The notes below the pieces were generated by a model that was given only the letters and a program-made list of their open reading frames with translations, did no database searches and had not been told where the DNA came from. From an uncultured Coriobacteriaceae bacterium (GTDB lineage: Bacteria; Actinomycetota; Coriobacteriia; Coriobacteriales; Eggerthellaceae), in contig URQU01000046.1 in assembly GCA_900550055.1 (NCBI GenBank), positions 1 through 12,895 of the forward strand: a stretch of 12,895 nt of DNA, written 5' to 3'. Position numbers and translations under genes: made by a program. Below are positions 5,478 to 12,027 of this stretch, in pieces (the stretch's first letter is position 1; every line of letters starts with the position of its first letter).

Positions 5478-7505
5478 CTACTTGAACTGCGAGGGGTGCT
5501 TCGAGAAGAAGTCGAAGCGCGGGGGAAGCTCGCGGATGCGATGACGCCCGTCCTCGAGCTCGGAGCCGTGGCACAGCTCGTCCATGCCCTCGAAATCGAA
5601 GTTCCAGCTGAAGAAGTCGTCGAACTCGAAGCTGAGGTAATCGGCGATCTTCTCGCAGCCCTTCGGCACCACGGGATGCATGAGCAGCGTGGATACGCGA
5701 AGCAGGTAGAAGCAGTCCACGAGCACCTGACGGCGCAGCTGCTCGTCGCCTTCCTTCTCGGCGGTGCGGATGTTGTCCGTCCAGTACTTGTTCGCCCAGC
5801 GGATGAACGTGTCCATGATGGACATGACCGTGTGCAGCTCCGCCTTGTGCATGGTCTTGTCATACTCGTTCATGCATGCCTGCGCGCGCTTGCGCACCTC
5901 AGACGACACCTCGCCGAGCGGCATCCAGCCTTCGAAGTTCTTCTGCGCCTCGTAGAAGCAGCTGCGGGCCAGGCGGTTGAACACGTTGGTGAGCAGCGTG
6001 CCTTCCTTGAGCACCGGGTCGGCAACGCGCGGGTCGTTGCGCTTGGCCTCATCTGGATCGAAGGGCTTGGGTTTGAAGCCAACGGACTTCTGGTCCAGGC
6101 CAAGGGCCAGGAAATGGGCGCGCAGCTGCTCGACGGTGTAGTGCTCGAGCAGCTCGTCGGCCGTGGGCGGCTTGACCGAACCCGACGACGAGGCCTTCTT
6201 GTTGCCGAGCAGGATGTGGTGGTTGGCGATGAGGCTGGTCTGGCGCAGGGGCGTATCCGTCTTACCGGGCGTGAGGATATCGCCGGGGCGCAACGCCTCG
6301 ATGAGCGCCGGCTGGGCCACACCGTAGAAGTACAGGTTGTCCTGGCCGATGAACTGGTAGACCTGCGCGTCCTCCGAACACCAGAAATCGCGCCAGCTGC
6401 CGCGCGGCAGGCCCATCTTGTCGTTGATGGCCATGGTGAAGCTCATGGGAGCCCACAGGCTTTCGGGCCAGCACCACACCGTCAGGCCCTCGAGCCCGTC
6501 GATGACCGGCGCCTTCACGCCCCACTCGATGTTGCCGGTGATGCGGAAGGGAACGAGCGCCTTGCCCGTGCGGAAGCGGATGCCCGCAGCGGCGAGCACA
6601 TCGCGCGCCGCATCGCGGTCATCGATGGTGTCGAACTCGATCTCGAAGGACTGCTTGCCCTTCTCGGCCTCATGGTACTGGTGATGCGCGAGCTTTTCGG
6701 CGATCTGAAGATACTGGTCGTACAGCTCGTTTTTGATGTAGACCACCGGCGGGGCCAGGAACTCCTTGATGGTCTGCGGCACGATGGGGCGCACCTCCGG
6801 GTCGGCCTCAAGCGCCTCCACGTGCTGCTTCAGGAAGGCGTTGAACGCCGGCAGGTCGAAATACCAGTTCTCCACCGGGCGCATCTCGGGCGTGACGCCG
6901 GTGAGCGAGGACTTCGGCGCGATAAGGTCCTCGGGCGCGTAGCTGTGGCCCAAATCGCACTCGTCGGCATAGGCGTGCTCGGACTTGCAACCCTGCACGG
7001 GGCAATGGCCCTGCACCTGGCGGCCGTTCAGGAACGTGCCCGCCTCGGGGTCGTAGAACTGCAGCGTCGCGCGCTTCTGAAGCCAGCCGTTCTCGTGCAG
7101 CTTCTTGATGAAGGCCTCGCTGATGAGCTGATGGACCTCGCCGGAATGCCCGATGTTAGAGCCCTCGTAGATGTCCAAGCTGATGTCGTAGGACTCCAGC
7201 GTGTCCTTCTGGCGGTTATGGTTGCGCAGCACGTAATCCTCGATGGTGCCGTCGAACTCGCCGGCCTCCACCAGCTTGCGGTAGCCCTCGTTGATGGGCG
7301 AGCCGAAGCAGTCCGTGCCGCTGATGAAGCGGACGTTCTCCGCGCCGATGCGGTCGCGCAGGAAGCGCGCGAAGCAGTCAGCGGGCACGAACACGCCGGC
7401 GATATGCCCGAAATGCAACGGCTTGTTGCCGTAGGGCATGCCGGCCGTGACCACCGCGCGCTTGGGCCAGGCAACCGTTTCGGTGTTGTCATGCTTTGTT
7501 GCCAT
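5478..7505 (-). CDS. metG: Methionyl-tRNA synthetase-like class I aminoacyl-tRNA synthetase (divergent MetG)
   Basis: A 675-residue class I synthetase of the MetG family, expected to charge tRNA-Met. It begins with a Rossmann core carrying the HIGH signature as HFGH (31-34) after AGMPYGNKPL. The knuckle insert has Cys168, Cys173, Cys183 and His187 instead of the usual Cys4 pattern, followed by the strongly MetG-like PKSSLTGVTPEMR (198-209). Residues about 265-322 form a helical and strand segment that ordinary MetG lacks. FIGQDNLYFYG (386-395) is the usual catalytic-core block. The KMSKS position reads NKKASSS (435-441), so the second Lys and Ser order is lost. An anticodon-binding helical domain follows (about 500-625). 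There is no C-terminal tRNA-binding (Trbp111-like) domain. The start has GGGGAG nine bases upstream. It follows rho by 15 nt. Whether it is the sole MetRS or a paralogue cannot be told here. Confidence 0.85.
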   Translation of the reverse strand: MATKHDNTETVAWPKRAVVTAGMPYGNKPLHFGHIAGVFVPADCFARFLRDRIGAENVRFISGTDCFGSPINEGYRKLVEAGEFDGTIEDYVLRNHNRQKDTLESYDISLDIYEGSNIGHSGEVHQLISEAFIKKLHENGWLQKRATLQFYDPEAGTFLNGRQVQGHCPVQGCKSEHAYADECDLGHSYAPEDLIAPKSSLTGVTPEMRPVENWYFDLPAFNAFLKQHVEALEADPEVRPIVPQTIKEFLAPPVVYIKNELYDQYLQIAEKLAHHQYHEAEKGKQSFEIEFDTIDDRDAARDVLAAAGIRFRTGKALVPFRITGNIEWGVKAPVIDGLEGLTVWCWPESLWAPMSFTMAINDKMGLPRGSWRDFWCSEDAQVYQFIGQDNLYFYGVAQPALIEALRPGDILTPGKTDTPLRQTSLIANHHILLGNKKASSSGSVKPPTADELLEHYTVEQLRAHFLALGLDQKSVGFKPKPFDPDEAKRNDPRVADPVLKEGTLLTNVFNRLARSCFYEAQKNFEGWMPLGEVSSEVRKRAQACMNEYDKTMHKAELHTVMSIMDTFIRWANKYWTDNIRTAEKEGDEQLRRQVLVDCFYLLRVSTLLMHPVVPKGCEKIADYLSFEFDDFFSWNFDFEGMDELCHGSELEDGRHRIRELPPRFDFFSKHPSQFK

Positions 7506-7520
7506 GTGTATGTGTCTCCC

Positions 7521-9680
7521 CTAGAACTCCAGGTTTGCGTTTGCGTTGCCGTTGGCGTGCTGGGCCTTTTTCGCCGTGCGGCTGAGGAACTCGTCGTTGT
7601 CGTCGGTGCGCTTCAGGGACTTGATGAGCATGTCCATAGCGCGCTCAGTGTTGTTCGTGTTCGCCAGGATGCGACGCACTCCCCAGATCAGCGGCGCCTT
7701 CTGCGGATCGAGCAGCAGGTCCTCCTTGCGCGTACCCGACGCCACCGGATCGATGGCCGGGAAGATGCGTCGGTCGGCCAGGTTGCGGTCGAGCTTGAGC
7801 TCCATGTTGCCCGTGCCCTTGAACTCCTCGAAGATGACCTCGTCCATCTTCGAGCCCGTTTCCACTAGGGCCGAAGCGAGGATGGTCAGGCTGCCGCCGC
7901 CTTCGATGTTTCGGGCAGCGCCCAGGAACTTCTTCGGCGGGTACAAGGCCGTGGAATCCACGCCGCCGGACAGGATGCGCCCGGATGCGGGCTGCGCCAG
8001 GTTGTAGGCGCGCGCCAAGCGCGTGAGGCTGTCGAGCAGCACCACAACGTCCTTGCCGTCCTCCACCAGGCGTTTCGCACGCTCGATGACCAGCTCGGAA
8101 ACCTGGATGTGGTTTTCGGTGGGCATGTCGAAGGTGGAGGAGATGACCTCGCCCTTGATGGAGCGCTGCATGTCGGTGACTTCCTCGGGGCGCTCATCGA
8201 CCAAAAGGCACATGAGGTGCACCTCGGGGTTGTTGGCGCTGATGGCCGCGGCGATGTCCTTCAAGATGGTGGTCTTGCCGGCCTTCGGCGGGCTGACGAT
8301 CAGACCGCGCTGGCCCTTGCCGATGGGGCTGACCAGGTCGATGACGCGCGCCGTGATGGTGGAGTGACCATGCTCCATGGTCAGGCACTCATCTGGATAG
8401 ACCGGCGTGAGGTCGCCGAAGCGCACGCGACGGCCAAGCTCCTCGACGGGCTTGCCATTGACGGTGGCCACCTTCTGCACGGCCGCGTACTTCTCGTTGG
8501 GGCGCGCCGGGCGCGTGGTGCCGGTGATCTTGTCGCCCTTGCGCAGGCCGTTGCGGCGGATGGTGGAAAGCCCCACGTAGCAATCCTGCTCGCTGGGCAG
8601 ATAGCCGTTGGTGCGCAGGAAGCCGTAACCGTCCTGCATGATGTCGAGGACGCCCTCGACCTCGATGAAGCCCTCGGCCTTCAAGGACGCATCGTATACG
8701 GCGTCGATGAGCTCGGCCTTCTTCAAGCCCGCCACGTCGACGTCAAGCTCGGCGGCCTTCGCGCGCAGCTCGGCCACCTTGAGCTTGGCCAGGTCCTCTT
8801 TGTTGACGCTCGGGACGACCTCGCGGTTGTTGTTGCGCTGGTGACGCTGGTGGCGGTCGTTGCGGTCGTTGCCGTTCTTGCGACCGTTGCGGTCGTTGCG
8901 CTGATGACGATCCGCGCCGGCGTTGCCGGAGTTGCGGCCCTCGGAGCGCTCGGCGCCTTCGCGGGCTTCGGACTTGCCGCGGCCCTCATGCTGCTCGGCG
9001 CGGCCTTCGCGGTTGGCGCCTTGGGCACGCACCGATTTGCGCGGTGTGCGCGCGGCGCGTGCCGCGCGGCCCGGGGCCATGTCCTGGGCGGGCGCCTGCT
9101 GCTCGGAGCCGGCTACCTCGGCGGGCGCCTGTGCGGCTTCGGCGTTTTCGGAAGCTTGCTGCTTATCGGACGCCTCCTGCACGGGCGCTGCCTTGGCGGC
9201 GACGGGCGCGGTGGCGATCTTCTTATGCGAACGGCCCGGACGGCGCCTTGCCGGCGTGCCGACGACGACCTCGGCGGCCTGGGCGCTTTCGGCAGCCTGC
9301 GCCTTGGGCGCGGCGGCTTCGGGTTCGACGGGGGTTTCCTTCGCCTTTTTCGCCTTCGCGGCGGAAGCGGGCTTCGCGGCGGGTGCGGCCTTTGCGGCGG
9401 CATCGGCCTTTGCGGCAGGAGCGGATTCGGCCTCTTGGACGGGCGCGGCCTTCTTGCGAGGGCGGCCCGAGCGGCGCTTGGCCGGCGTTTTCGGGGCGCT
9501 ATCGGCCCCATCGGCCGGGGAAGCGGGTGCGGCGTCGGGAGAAGCTTCGGAAGAGGCCTTGCCCGACGAGGCGGCGCTTTTGCGCGGACGGCCCGGGCGG
9601 CGCTTGGGAGCAGCCGGCGCCGCTTCGGCCGCGGGGGCGCCCTCCTGCGGCGCCTCCGCTACATTCTGCTCGTCGCTCAT
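7521..9680 (-). CDS. rho: Transcription termination factor Rho with long disordered basic N-terminal extension
   Basis: A 719-residue Rho, the hexameric RNA helicase that ends transcription of untranslated RNA. Residues 1-290 are a low-complexity extension: an Ala/Pro/Lys/Glu-rich part with three AT-hook-like blocks (KRRPGRPRK at 26-34, KRRSGRPRK at 68-76, RRRPGRSHK at 145-153), then an Arg/Asn/Asp/His-rich part (about 225-287). The standard enzyme follows: Rho N-terminal helical domain (292-335), cold-shock-like primary RNA site (about 338-415), Walker A SPPKAGKT (463-470), Walker B VVVLLD (545-550), the Q-loop block with SGGVDSTALYPPKKF (571-585) and the R-loop region (GTGNMELKLDR, 622-632). 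E. coli Rho has about 420 residues, so the extra length is all N-terminal, as in many actinobacteria. The start ATG overlaps the talC stop (ATGA), with GAAGG upstream, suggesting translational coupling. Confidence 0.96.
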   Translation of the reverse strand: MSDEQNVAEAPQEGAPAAEAAPAAPKRRPGRPRKSAASSGKASSEASPDAAPASPADGADSAPKTPAKRRSGRPRKKAAPVQEAESAPAAKADAAAKAAPAAKPASAAKAKKAKETPVEPEAAAPKAQAAESAQAAEVVVGTPARRRPGRSHKKIATAPVAAKAAPVQEASDKQQASENAEAAQAPAEVAGSEQQAPAQDMAPGRAARAARTPRKSVRAQGANREGRAEQHEGRGKSEAREGAERSEGRNSGNAGADRHQRNDRNGRKNGNDRNDRHQRHQRNNNREVVPSVNKEDLAKLKVAELRAKAAELDVDVAGLKKAELIDAVYDASLKAEGFIEVEGVLDIMQDGYGFLRTNGYLPSEQDCYVGLSTIRRNGLRKGDKITGTTRPARPNEKYAAVQKVATVNGKPVEELGRRVRFGDLTPVYPDECLTMEHGHSTITARVIDLVSPIGKGQRGLIVSPPKAGKTTILKDIAAAISANNPEVHLMCLLVDERPEEVTDMQRSIKGEVISSTFDMPTENHIQVSELVIERAKRLVEDGKDVVVLLDSLTRLARAYNLAQPASGRILSGGVDSTALYPPKKFLGAARNIEGGGSLTILASALVETGSKMDEVIFEEFKGTGNMELKLDRNLADRRIFPAIDPVASGTRKEDLLLDPQKAPLIWGVRRILANTNNTERAMDMLIKSLKRTDDNDEFLSRTAKKAQHANGNANANLEF

Positions 9681-10363
9681 GCGTTAGCTACCTTCTCCCA
9701 GTCCTTCATGAAGGAGTCCAGGCCGCGGTCGGTCAGCGGATGCTGCACCATCTTCTTCAGCACGCCGAACGGGACGGTGGCGATGTCGGCGCCCATGAGC
9801 GCGCACTGCGTGACGTGGTTGGCGCTGCGCACGGAGGCGGCGATGATCTCGATCTGCTCGCCGTTGGCGGTGTTGGCCGTGAAGTCGTAGTTGTTGATGG
9901 CGGTGACGATGTTGCCGACCTGCTCGAGGCCGTCCTCGGAGATGTCATCGAAACGGCCGATGAACGGGCTGATGTAGCGGGCGCCGGCACGGGCGGCAAG
10001 CAGCGCCTGCGGCACGCTGAAGCACAGCGTCATGTTCACCGGGATGCCCTCGGCGGCCAGCGTGTGGGTGGCGGCCAGGCCCTCGACCATGGTGGGGATC
10101 TTCACCACGATGTTCGGGGCGATCTCGGCCAGCTTGCGGCCGTCGGCGACGATCTCGTCGCGCGTCATGGCGACGGATTCCGCGGAAACCGGGCACTCCG
10201 GGCCGACGATGTCGCAGATGCGCTTCATGTGGTTATGGAAGCCGTCCAGCTTGCCGCCGATCTTGGCGTACAGCGACGGGTTGGTGGTGACGCCTGCCAG
10301 CGCGCCCCAGCTAGCAGCCTCTTCGATTTCGGCTAGATCTGCCGTGTCCAGAAAGAACTTCAC
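9677..10363 (-). CDS. talC: Small (TalC/MipB-type) transaldolase
   Basis: A 228-residue TIM-barrel enzyme of the short transaldolase/fructose-6-phosphate aldolase family, which moves a dihydroxyacetone unit between sugar phosphates in the non-oxidative pentose phosphate pathway. The opening MKFFLDTADL is typical, with TTNPSL at 26-31. The Schiff-base lysine is Lys88 in VVKIPTM. Glu62 (in SAES) and Phe134 (in ISPFIGR) occupy the positions where fructose-6-phosphate aldolase has Gln and Tyr, so I assign transaldolase rather than aldolase; that reasoning uses known structure-function work on the family. The start is GTG at 10363, fixed by AAGGAGG seven bases upstream. It is the first gene of the talC-rho-metG unit and overlaps rho by four bases. 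Confidence 0.93.
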   Translation of the reverse strand: MKFFLDTADLAEIEEAASWGALAGVTTNPSLYAKIGGKLDGFHNHMKRICDIVGPECPVSAESVAMTRDEIVADGRKLAEIAPNIVVKIPTMVEGLAATHTLAAEGIPVNMTLCFSVPQALLAARAGARYISPFIGRFDDISEDGLEQVGNIVTAINNYDFTANTANGEQIEIIAASVRSANHVTQCALMGADIATVPFGVLKKMVQHPLTDRGLDSFMKDWEKVANA

Positions 10364-10370
10364 CCTTATT

Positions 10371-10377
10371 CCTCCTT
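10371..10377 (-). promoter_or_regulatory. Strong ribosome binding site fixing the GTG start of talC
   Basis: AAGGAGG on the minus strand lies seven bases before GTG at 10361-10363. No ATG in this frame is closer to the expected N-terminus. Confidence 0.8.
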
Positions 10378-10384
10378 ATATATA

Positions 10385-10437
10385 CGGGTTGTTACCCGCT
10401 TTTGCGCATAGATAGAGCGTGGAAAAGAAGCGGGAAC
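10385..10437 (-). promoter_or_regulatory. Leader of the talC-rho-metG unit with competing hairpins
   Basis: In the untranslated leader (minus strand) the segment AAGCGGGTAAC (10391-10401) can pair either with upstream GTTCCCGCTT (10428-10437; ten pairs and one bulge) or, through CGGGT, with downstream ACCCG (10385-10389). The downstream hairpin lies seven bases before the ribosome site of talC. The two folds exclude each other, as in attenuator or translation-control leaders. The stems are short and I could not compute their energies. Confidence 0.35.
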
Positions 10438-10481
10438 TTGATGATGGGAAGGGTTTCCTTCAAGAAAATAAAGCTAGGGGC

Positions 10482-10510
10482 AGGATAACGCAGGCGCCGG
10501 GTGCGCGCAA
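10482..10510 (-). promoter_or_regulatory. Candidate promoter of the talC-rho-metG operon
   Basis: On the minus strand TTGCGC (10505-10510), 17 bases, then TATCCT (10482-10487). It would give a leader of about 110 bases before the GTG of talC and lies just after the hisI terminator hairpin. Both boxes are partial matches to consensus. Confidence 0.4.
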
Positions 10511-10553
10511 GCAAGTCACCGCGGATAACCACCCGAAGCGCATGACCGGGCGC

Positions 10554-10596
10554 AAAACGCGCGAAAGCCGGGATGACCCGGCCTTCAAGCTTTCGC
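10554..10596 (-). terminator. Hairpin terminator at the end of the his operon
   Basis: On the minus strand GCGAAAG (10590-10596) pairs with CTTTCGC (10561-10567) and CCGGG (10577-10581) with CCCGG (10568-10572), with an 8-base bulge on one side and a 4-base loop. GCGTTTTG follows the stem. It lies 40 bases past the hisI stop. Confidence 0.45.
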
Positions 10597-10635
10597 ATGT
10601 TCGATTTTCCGCAGGGCGCTATGGCGGCGAAACGC

Positions 10636-10968
10636 CTACTCGAACCCGGCCAACGTGCCAAAGAAGCAGCTGGTGGCGCCGGTGTGGCACGCAGGGCCCG
10701 CCGGATGCACGAGGGCCAGAAGCGTGTCGGCGTCGCAATCGTAGCGAAGCTCGACGATCTTCTGCGTGTTTCCGCTGGTGGCGCCCTTGTGCCACAGCTC
10801 CTGGCGGCTGCGGCTCCAAAACACCGTCTCGCCGCGCTCAAGCGTAAGCGCCAGGCTTTCGGCGTTCATCCACGCCATCATGAGCACCTCGCGCGTTTCC
10901 ACGTCCTGCACGATGCACGGGATCAGCCCGTCGGCGTTGTATTTCAGCTCGGGGAGCTCGGTTTGCAT
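10636..10968 (-). CDS. hisI: Phosphoribosyl-AMP cyclohydrolase (monofunctional HisI)
   Basis: A 110-residue monofunctional HisI, which hydrolyses the adenine ring of PR-AMP in the third step of histidine synthesis. The family blocks are all present: MMAWMNAESL (30-39), TVFWSRSRQELWHKGATSGN (48-67), the magnesium-binding DCDAD (77-81) and the zinc-binding GPACHTG...SCF with Cys94, His95 and Cys101. It is not fused to HisE (PR-ATP pyrophosphatase), which is encoded elsewhere or lies outside the window. The ATG at 10968 has AAGGA six bases upstream, and the protein then begins as in relatives; the frame extends back to 11085 through a repeat region, which I reject. It is the last gene of the his unit, but a 148-base gap with two inverted palindromes separates it from hisF. 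Confidence 0.95.
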   Translation of the reverse strand: MQTELPELKYNADGLIPCIVQDVETREVLMMAWMNAESLALTLERGETVFWSRSRQELWHKGATSGNTQKIVELRYDCDADTLLALVHPAGPACHTGATSCFFGTLAGFE

Positions 10969-11018
10969 GAACGTTCCTTTCGATAGGGGTTTTCGATGGA
11001 GGGCGAACGCCAACGGCA

Positions 11019-11105
11019 CGTGAACAGGGGATGGGGATGTGTTCACGTTTGCCGTTCGGGAACATGGCAATGTTGTTGTGAACACGCCTCCGTCCCCTGT
11101 TCACG
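11019..11105. repeat. REP-like pair: two inverted copies of a 29-base palindrome (REPIN-like)
   Basis: Copy A (11019-11047) has arms CGTGAACA and TGTTCACG around 13 bases. Copy B (11077-11105), read on the minus strand, has the same arms (last base differs) and the same 13-base spacing. The copies agree at 24 of 29 positions and all internal differences are transitions. They face each other across 29 bases, and the outer CGTGAACAGGGGA arms form a 13-bp long-range inverted repeat. This head-to-head layout is that of REP doublets or small non-autonomous elements. No transposase is present here. Confidence 0.6.
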
Positions 11106-11116
11106 CGAATCGTTTT

Positions 11117-11881
11117 CTATAGGCGCACGGGGATACCCTGGCTGCGCATGTACTCCTTGACCTGGGATACCGTGAACTCGCCGAAGTGGAAGACGCTGGC
11201 GGCCAGCACCGCGTCGGCCTCGCCGTCGATGATGCCTTCGGCGAAGTGCTCGAGCTTGCCCACGCCGCCGCTGGCGATGACGGGGATGTCCACCGCGCGC
11301 GCAACTGCGCGGGTGAGCGCGCAGTCGAAGCCGTCCTTGCTGCCGTCGCGGTCCATGCTGGTCAGCAAGATCTCACCCGCGCCGCGGCGCGCCGCTTCGA
11401 CCGCCCACTCCACGGCATCGACGCCCGTTGCGGTGCGGCCGCCGTGCACGTAGACCTCCCACTTGTTGGGGTTGCCGGCCACCTGCTTCGCGTCGATGGC
11501 GCACAGGATGGCCTGCGTGCCGAACGCCGCGGCGGCATCGGAGATGAGCTGCGGGTTATCCACCGCCGCGCTGTTAACCGACACCTTGTCGGCGCCGGCT
11601 GCGATCATGCGGCGGATGTCGGCGACGCTGCGGAAGCCGCCGCCAACGCAATACGGCAGGTGCAGCTGCGCGCTAGCGCGGCTTGCAAGGTCCACCGTAG
11701 TCTCACGTTTGTCGCTGGTGGCGGTGATGTCAAGGAAAATCACCTCGTCGGCGCGCTGCTCGTCGTAGCGCTGCGCCAGCTCGATGGGGTCGCCCGCATC
11801 GCGCAGGTTCACGAAGTTGACCCCCTTCACCACACGGCCGTCCTTCACGTCCATGCAGGGGATCACGCGTTTTGCCAACAT
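11117..11881 (-). CDS. hisF: Imidazole glycerol phosphate synthase cyclase subunit
   Basis: A 254-residue (beta/alpha)8 barrel, the cyclase half of IGP synthase. It takes ammonia from HisH and converts PRFAR into imidazole glycerol phosphate and AICAR. The start MLAKRVIPCMDVKDG is the family hallmark. The two catalytic aspartates fall exactly at Asp11 and Asp130 (CAIDAK), and the phosphate-binding loops are GGG at 80-82 and SGG at 204-206. Length is normal. The ATG at 11881 is chosen because GAGGAG lies seven bases upstream; a TTG five codons earlier falls inside that ribosome site. It is in the his unit, after a 146-base gap from hisA, and its partner hisH lies just upstream of hisA. Confidence 0.97.
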   Translation of the reverse strand: MLAKRVIPCMDVKDGRVVKGVNFVNLRDAGDPIELAQRYDEQRADEVIFLDITATSDKRETTVDLASRASAQLHLPYCVGGGFRSVADIRRMIAAGADKVSVNSAAVDNPQLISDAAAAFGTQAILCAIDAKQVAGNPNKWEVYVHGGRTATGVDAVEWAVEAARRGAGEILLTSMDRDGSKDGFDCALTRAVARAVDIPVIASGGVGKLEHFAEGIIDGEADAVLAASVFHFGEFTVSQVKEYMRSQGIPVRL

Positions 11882-11888
11882 ATATCTG

Positions 11889-11894
11889 CTCCTC
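11889..11894 (-). promoter_or_regulatory. Ribosome binding site deciding the hisF start
   Basis: GAGGAG on the minus strand lies seven bases before ATG at 11881 and overlaps the alternative TTG codon at 11894-11896, which rules that codon out. Confidence 0.75.
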
Positions 11895-11949
11895 AACGGC
11901 TCGGGGAAAGGGGAATCGACGGGGGTGGCGCCGACGGCCGCGTTGCGAG

Positions 11950-11996
11950 ACCGGGCAGCGTCACGCGCAGGTGCGCGCTACGCCCGGTTACGCTGC
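11950..11996. repeat. Inverted repeats in the hisA-hisF gap
   Basis: ACCGGGC (11950-11956) pairs with GCCCGGT (11982-11988), with GCGCA/TGCGC pairing inside. GCAGCGT (11955-11961) can instead pair with ACGCTGC (11990-11996). The left arms overlap by two bases, so the folds compete. No T-run follows on either strand, so this is not an intrinsic terminator; it may be an RNA processing or stability element. Nothing else is recognisable in the 146-base gap. Confidence 0.35.
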
Positions 11997-12027
11997 GAAA
12001 CGAACAGTGCTCGGCGCCTTTACGGCA

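Noticed and set aside
5412..7868. 818-codon plus-strand frame opposite the synthetase and the end of rho
   Set aside because: It spans two real genes and a terminator in antisense and shows no domain.
9219..9605. Mobile or tandem DNA repeat in rho
   Set aside because: The similarity comes from the repeated GRPRK peptide blocks. Spacing is irregular and the frame is maintained, so this is a protein-level repeat.
8109..9890. 593-codon plus-strand frame opposite rho and talC
   Set aside because: Antisense shadow. Its Gly/Leu/Arg-rich repeats merely mirror the repetitive Rho tail.
9677..10363. Fructose-6-phosphate aldolase as the function of talC
   Set aside because: The positions that set aldolase activity (Gln and Tyr in that enzyme) are Glu62 and Phe134 here, as in transaldolases.
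10396..10413. Five-codon leader peptide (ATG CGC AAA AGC GGG TAA) before talC
   Set aside because: There is no ribosome site before its ATG, no run of regulatory codons and too few bases to distinguish it from chance.
10364..10635. tRNA or T-box/riboswitch in the talC upstream region
   Set aside because: No cloverleaf, no T-box consensus and no recognisable riboswitch core; only a terminator, a promoter candidate and short hairpins are visible.
11019..11105. CRISPR-like repeat pair
   Set aside because: Only two copies, in opposite orientation and palindromic, with no array and no cas genes nearby.
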